DNA from: a virus
IMG/VR virus record: IMGVR_UViG_3300010233_001936
Span: 1-37,772 of that record
DNA: 37,772 nt
Direction: 5' to 3' (one strand)
Shown here: in pieces, positions 34,118-37,772 of the stretch
How positions within the stretch are numbered: the stretch's first letter is position 1
Layout: every line of letters begins with the position of its first letter
Position numbers and translations under genes: made by a program
Notes under the pieces: generated by a model
The model's database searches: none
What the model was told of the DNA's origin: nothing
What the model saw: the letters and a program-made list of their open reading frames with translations, nothing else

Positions 34118-34148
34118 AACTCCAGGTCGCTCCTGGAGTTTTCTTTTT
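34118..34148 (+). terminator. Intrinsic terminator with GGTCGCTCC core
   Basis: AACTCCAGG (34118-34126) pairs perfectly with CCTGGAGTT (34132-34140) around TCGCT and is followed by TTCTTTTT. Confidence 0.9.
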
Positions 34149-34156
34149 GCATAATC

Positions 34157-34163
34157 ATAAATA
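34157..34163 (+). promoter_or_regulatory. Late-type promoter element ATAAATA
   Basis: CATAAATAT lies between the terminator and the gene at 34181, with TTAAGGAG following, giving a leader of about 12 bases. Confidence 0.55.
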
Positions 34164-34180
34164 TCTTTAAGGAGACCCTT

Positions 34181-34411
34181 ATGGATATGAAACGAATTCG
34201 TGAACTTGCAGGTTTGCAAGAGAATATGAGCCCAACACTTCAAGGAATAGCCGAAGAAGTGTATACGCTTGCTGAATCTCGCGTTGCTGATACCGCTGCT
34301 GGTCAAGATGGTCGTGGATTCGATCGTACTGCCATTATGCACGATGTCGATAAGATTTTCATAGAAATCAAGGCACACATTGAGTATAAACTCCGAAACA
34401 ATAAGTTTTAA
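34181..34411 (+). CDS. Hypothetical helical protein, 76 aa
   Basis: Begins MDMKRIRELAGLQENMSPTL. An all-helical, soluble protein with ALAESRV-type and IFIEIKAHIEYKL helices. AAGGAG lies nine bases upstream of the ATG, under a late-type promoter. Proteins opening with a similar M-R-ELAG segment are frequent near structural genes of T4-type marine phages, but no function can be stated. Confidence 0.72.
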   Translation: MDMKRIRELAGLQENMSPTLQGIAEEVYTLAESRVADTAAGQDGRGFDRTAIMHDVDKIFIEIKAHIEYKLRNNKF

Positions 34412-34414
34412 TCA

Positions 34415-34421
34415 CTAAATA
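34415..34421 (+). promoter_or_regulatory. Late-type element CTAAATA before the gene at 34448
   Basis: CACTAAATA lies 26 bases before ATG 34448, with GGAAAGG between. The same CACTAAATA nonamer occurs before clpP at 6866-6874. Confidence 0.5.
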
Positions 34422-34447
34422 CGAGATAATTTGGAAAGGTGTACTCT

Positions 34448-35695
34448 ATGGGTCTATTAAACGATGTTGTTAATGAAATGGGAGCTGCTGGCTCTATCGG
34501 AGCAAACTCTGTAGCAGGTGTTCGTCAACCATTGATGGGCAGTCGCAAGAAGAAAAAGACAGAAGTAATTACCCGTAGTTTCTCTGTTGGTGAATCCGCA
34601 AATCGTTTTGTTAACTATGCCCGCACAATTACAAGAGAAGGTTCACTCAATCGTGGTGGAATCCTAAACCTTCAAAACGTTCGCCAGAAAGGACAAACCC
34701 AACTTCAGTACGCAATGTCTCTTATCAGTGAAGATATTACTGGTGCAACAGACTTTGACGTAGCAGATGTACTTTCAAAACTAGAAGCTGCAGAAAAGAA
34801 GGCAAAGGTTGAAAAGGATACCGTAACGTTTGGACTCGAGAATGAAGATGGTGGCATCGTTCGTGTCTATGTAAAGAAAGATCAAGCAGACGAATTTGAG
34901 CAAGCGCTCGCACAGATGCTTGCAGGTTCAGATAACAATCAAGATAATGAGAATACCTCACTTGAAATTGCAGAAGTGCTGTTTAAGTTGAAGGATCGTT
35001 ATGACATTGTAGATGTTGACTGGGGCGATATTCCAGAAGATGAAGAACAAGAACAAACCGTAGATGGTGGTGAGCAACAAGGTCAAGAAGGACAACCACC
35101 AGCAGAAGGTCAGCCAGGTCAGGATGGAGAAGAGAATCCAATTGATCAGGAAGCTGGTCATGAAGGCGAACAACCACCTGAAGGTCAAGAAGGTGGTGAT
35201 ATGGGTGCTGGTGGTGAAGAACAAGCAAAATCCGCACTAGACTCCGTAATTGATTTAATGAAGGCAGATGCAAAAGCAAAGCAAGCTGAAGCAGATGCAC
35301 GTGCTGCTGAAGCACGTGCTAAAGAAGCAGAGTGGGCAGCAAAGGCATCAGCAATTAAAGTAAAACAAGAAGAGAAGATCCTTGATATGGAAACTCACGA
35401 GAAGGATATTCAGAAGCAAGAGAAGGAAGCAAAGAGACTTGCAAAGCTTGCAAAGTATGAACACGATAAGGCTTCAAAGTATGGTGGTGAATTACACGGC
35501 GCACCAGATACTTCAGATGAACCAATTCGTGGTGGTGCTGATGTTGGTGATTCTGAAGAAGAGGAAAGTGGTGGCTCACACGTTCCATTTGATCCAAAAT
35601 TAAAGTACAAAGGTGATCCAGAAAATCCAGAACGTGTTTCTTTAGAACAGCTTCGCGATTTGATATTCTATCACTTGAAGGGAGCTAATAAGTAA
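34448..35695 (+). CDS. Acidic/glutamine-rich, coiled-coil virion-type protein
   Basis: The 415-residue protein has a basic N-terminal region (GSRKKKKTEVITRSFS, about 30-45), a folded domain (about 85-190), a disordered Gly/Gln/Glu-rich linker (about 200-260; GGEQQGQEGQPP type repeats) and a long Ala/Lys/Glu coiled coil (about 265-345), then a short C-terminal domain. The frame is open from GTG 34439, but GGAAAGG favours ATG 34448. Such a plan fits a scaffold or internal head protein, yet no family is recognised. Its stop overlaps the next start as TAATG. Confidence 0.78.
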   Translation: MGLLNDVVNEMGAAGSIGANSVAGVRQPLMGSRKKKKTEVITRSFSVGESANRFVNYARTITREGSLNRGGILNLQNVRQKGQTQLQYAMSLISEDITGATDFDVADVLSKLEAAEKKAKVEKDTVTFGLENEDGGIVRVYVKKDQADEFEQALAQMLAGSDNNQDNENTSLEIAEVLFKLKDRYDIVDVDWGDIPEDEEQEQTVDGGEQQGQEGQPPAEGQPGQDGEENPIDQEAGHEGEQPPEGQEGGDMGAGGEEQAKSALDSVIDLMKADAKAKQAEADARAAEARAKEAEWAAKASAIKVKQEEKILDMETHEKDIQKQEKEAKRLAKLAKYEHDKASKYGGELHGAPDTSDEPIRGGADVGDSEEEESGGSHVPFDPKLKYKGDPENPERVSLEQLRDLIFYHLKGANK

Positions 35696-35985
35696 TGTTT
35701 ACATTCACAGAATTCCTTGGCGTTTACGATGAACTACGCGAAGACCTTGCTGCCCTTCAGCAACAATCTCAACAGTATCAAGGTCAAATTCAAGACTTGA
35801 CTACAAAGGCTCAACGTCTTATGCAGTTGAAAGCTCAAGTTGATAAGCAAATTCAACAACAGAGTCAGCAACAGACTCAAGCTAATCAGACTGCTAACCA
35901 GTCTGCCTCTGCAAATGCAACTTCCGTAACGCCAGGAGCAGCACCTGCTGCTGGTGGAGCAATGGCTGCCCCATCTGTTGCCTAA
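35695..35985 (+). CDS. Glutamine-rich coiled-coil protein, 96 aa
   Basis: A coiled coil (about residues 8-55) precedes a Gln/Ala/Ser-rich disordered tail. The ATG overlaps the previous stop as TAATG, so it is probably made with the 415-residue protein and may pair with its coiled coil. No motif of known function. Confidence 0.73.
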   Translation: MFTFTEFLGVYDELREDLAALQQQSQQYQGQIQDLTTKAQRLMQLKAQVDKQIQQQSQQQTQANQTANQSASANATSVTPGAAPAAGGAMAAPSVA

Positions 35986-35988
35986 CCC

Positions 35989-36017
35989 TTGAAAGGACCA
36001 TTGGTTTAAGTTATAAT
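35989..36017 (+). promoter_or_regulatory. Near-consensus sigma70 promoter before the exonuclease gene
   Basis: TTGAAA (35989-35994), exactly 17 bases, TATAAT (36012-36017). It matches the bacterial consensus at 11 of 12 positions. The predicted transcription start is at about 36024-36025, which is an in-frame ATG of the downstream gene. Confidence 0.75.
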
Positions 36018-36060
36018 CGGGTGTATGAACTATTGTCCACTCGATACGAAAATCATAGAG

Positions 36061-36067
36061 ATAAATA
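36061..36067 (+). promoter_or_regulatory. Late-type element ATAAATA five bases before an ATG
   Basis: ATAAATA, then five bases, then ATG 36073. It lies inside the possible N-terminal extension of the exonuclease frame. Confidence 0.4.
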
Positions 36068-36072
36068 GGACT

Positions 36073-36750
36073 ATGGGTCCATTTACACATCTACCTAAAC
36101 CCGAACTCCCAGAGTTGAAAGTCGTAACGCTTCCAAACGGAAAACGACACTATACAACTCCTGAAGGAATCAAGTATCCATCAATTACAACTGTCCTTGG
36201 TGCTCAAGAAAAGCCTTGGCTTACAGATTGGCGAAACTCTCTTGGTAAACAGAAAGCAGACGCTGAAACAAAACGTGCTGGTGAGCGAGGAGATGCAGTT
36301 CATAAGTTAGCGGAAATCTACTTGAATAATCAACTAACATCGGAAATTACCAAACCCTATAAACCAGAACTTGTTAATTGGTTTAACAAGGTGAAGCTTA
36401 ATCTCAATAAGATCGATAACATTCGTATACAGGAGGCTGCTCTCTATAGTGATGTCCTTCGAGTAGCTGGACGAGTTGACTGTATTGCAGAGTATGAGAA
36501 AACACTTGCAATTGTAGACTTTAAGACTTCTACAAACAGCAAGGTAAAGGCAATGATCTATGATTATTACCTACAAACTACTGCGTATGCGCTAATGTGG
36601 GAAGAACAAACTGGTGAACATATTGACGATATTGTAATCATTATGTCTGTTGAAAAGGGTATGGGTCCGTTGATATTCAAAGAAAAGGTGCATAAATATA
36701 TCTCGCCGTTAATGAAACGCATTAACAAGTATTATGAGGATCACAAATGA
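36073..36750 (+). CDS. MGME1-like PD-(D/E)XK exonuclease
   Basis: The 225-residue form shows the RecB/Cas4/MGME1-type nuclease core: YPSITTVLGAQ, ERGDAVHKLAEIYL (His77), the GRVD strand (Asp136), VDFKTS (Asp149, Lys151) and the QTTAYA QxxxY motif (168-173). Such enzymes trim single-stranded DNA ends and are common in T4-like marine phages. The frame opens at ATG 36025, adding 16 residues; homologues as I recall them begin near the FTHLP segment, favouring ATG 36073. No good ribosome site precedes either ATG. The stop overlaps the next start as ATGA. Confidence 0.85.
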   Translation: MGPFTHLPKPELPELKVVTLPNGKRHYTTPEGIKYPSITTVLGAQEKPWLTDWRNSLGKQKADAETKRAGERGDAVHKLAEIYLNNQLTSEITKPYKPELVNWFNKVKLNLNKIDNIRIQEAALYSDVLRVAGRVDCIAEYEKTLAIVDFKTSTNSKVKAMIYDYYLQTTAYALMWEEQTGEHIDDIVIIMSVEKGMGPLIFKEKVHKYISPLMKRINKYYEDHK

Positions 36751-37655
36751 CAGATATCGTAGAATATGGAACAATCGAGCTATTAAACCAATACTTTGTA
36801 TCCGGTAAGTTCAAGCTTGATCCTCAAGTCGCAGTTGGTCCAGATGTTTATACAAAGTTTGAAACATCACCATTTACAATTTCCGAAGCATTGGATGGTA
36901 AGAACCCAATGGTTGTTTACGTCAATAAAGACGCTACTGATATGTTGGTCTTCTGTTGGGAGGCAACTTCTCGCAATGGAATACAACCATCAGGCTGTGC
37001 AATTCTTTCAGAAGTAGAAAAGTATAAGGCAAAACCAAAAGTGATTAATGAACTTGATGATGGAAAGATAACAATCCGTCCTGACCAATTGGTTGGTGAT
37101 TTAGTTCGTGTTGTCTTTACAAGCCTTACTTCTCCAAAGGAACTTCAAGGTAAAATTGATACTGGTGCGACAGTAAGTTCTCTTCACTCTGATCGCTATA
37201 CAGTTAAAGGACAAAACATTGAGTTTGAATGTCGTCCACTTACAGATCACGTTATTACTGTCCCTCTTAAAACACAGCACGCTGTTAAATCACCAGATGG
37301 TGGTACTGTTTACCGTCCAGTTGTTGAACTTGATGTTAAAGTAAATGGAAAACTCATTAAAGGTGCGATGTTTAACCTAAACGATCGTAGCCATATGGAT
37401 CAACCTGTATTGATTGGACAAAATGTTCTACAGGCTGGAAAGTTTTTTGTTGATCCATCACGGACTGAAGGTGTAGAATCTGAATTCGATTGGGAGATCC
37501 TTAATGAGACCTCCCGTATAATTCCAACACAGAATGCAAATGATGAAGCATTATCCGCATTCTACCAAAATATGTTGGAAAGCGATATAACTTTCAACGA
37601 CCTTGTCCGTTATATCAAGCGTGAAGTAATTAAGACGTTTGAGGATATTGAGTAA
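36747..37655 (+). CDS. Retropepsin-like aspartic protease candidate
   Basis: The 302-residue protein has the catalytic-type motif GKIDTGATVSSLHSD (136-149), a close match to the DTGA of retropepsins and of the RimK-linked family (once called ATP-dependent zinc proteases), followed by strands with GQN and VLIGQNVL, which matches the second hallmark of a half retropepsin. The first about 120 residues form a separate domain of unknown type. Retropepsins act as dimers. It overlaps the exonuclease gene and the next gene, so all are probably translated in sequence. Its substrate, perhaps a virion or host protein, is unknown. Confidence 0.75.
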   Translation: MTDIVEYGTIELLNQYFVSGKFKLDPQVAVGPDVYTKFETSPFTISEALDGKNPMVVYVNKDATDMLVFCWEATSRNGIQPSGCAILSEVEKYKAKPKVINELDDGKITIRPDQLVGDLVRVVFTSLTSPKELQGKIDTGATVSSLHSDRYTVKGQNIEFECRPLTDHVITVPLKTQHAVKSPDGGTVYRPVVELDVKVNGKLIKGAMFNLNDRSHMDQPVLIGQNVLQAGKFFVDPSRTEGVESEFDWEILNETSRIIPTQNANDEALSAFYQNMLESDITFNDLVRYIKREVIKTFEDIE

Positions 37656-37772
37656 TGGCAGTTGCAAAATCACCATTTAGAGTTTTTAGACAATTCCTTT
37701 CACCAAAGTACTGCGAGTACATTTGTGATGCAATTGCATTTACAGATGCAGATACAGATAAGGAAGGTGATC
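37655..37772 (+). CDS. Unknown protein, cut by the window edge
   Basis: The ATG overlaps the stop of the retropepsin-like gene as TAATG. Only 39 residues are visible, starting MAVAKSPFRVFRQFLSPKYC. The FLSPKYCEYI segment loosely recalls the N terminus of 2-oxoglutarate/Fe(II) dioxygenases, which is common in phages, but too little is present for an assignment. Confidence 0.7.
   Translation, partial: MAVAKSPFRVFRQFLSPKYCEYICDAIAFTDADTDKEGD

Overview
The window reads as a stretch of a large lytic tailed-phage genome of the T4 superfamily, roughly 40 % GC, with densely packed genes, many TAATG/ATGA stop-start overlaps and few gaps. T4-type replication proteins are recognisable: both type II topoisomerase subunits (gp39-like at 9138-11012, gp52-like at 12606-13922), a gp61-like primase (7511-8584) and a gp41-like helicase (32338-33672). 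Many promoter-position copies of ATAAATA or CTAAATA resemble the T4 late promoter. The host is inferred, not seen. The phage carries a circularly permuted two-piece tmRNA whose tag (AANDAMFDQDFALAA) resembles the Caulobacter-type tag, which points to an alphaproteobacterium.

Layout. 1-2424: SpoVR-family protein (5' end probably cut by the window edge) and PhoH. 2476-6383: small membrane and unknown proteins, then a nucleotide cassette (thymidylate synthase, unknown, dihydrofolate reductase) and a 2H phosphoesterase resembling Acb1 anti-CBASS proteins. 6384-6907: non-coding region with the permuted tmRNA and its terminator. 6908-9130: ClpP-like protease, primase, SprT-like metalloprotein, small protein. 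9138-13922: topoisomerase large subunit, an inverted HNH endonuclease, a metallophosphoesterase, a zinc-binding protein, topoisomerase medium subunit. 13947-15339: small proteins, then a HAD nucleotidase paired with a second 2H phosphoesterase. 15487-18511 (minus): dCMP deaminase and B12-dependent ribonucleotide reductase. 18658-19328: two small plus-strand genes. 19356-29824 (minus): a fibre operon with a 2440-residue glycine-rich protein followed by two paralogous fibres ending in S74 chaperone domains. 29891-37772: structural-looking and unknown proteins, the helicase, an MGME1-like exonuclease, a retropepsin-like protein, and the start of one more gene.

How they may work together. dCMP deaminase, thymidylate synthase, DHFR and NrdJ form a dNTP and dTMP supply line feeding primase, helicase and topoisomerase. 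The most striking association is the tmRNA immediately followed by clpP. The tmRNA tag ends in the ClpX-type degron ALAA and the ClpP has an apparently intact Ser-His-Asp triad, so the phage may carry both the tagging and the proteolytic half of a ribosome-rescue pathway. Two 2H phosphoesterases and the HAD partner suggest counter-defence or RNA-end repair functions. All functional statements rest on motif reading by eye; no database search was made.
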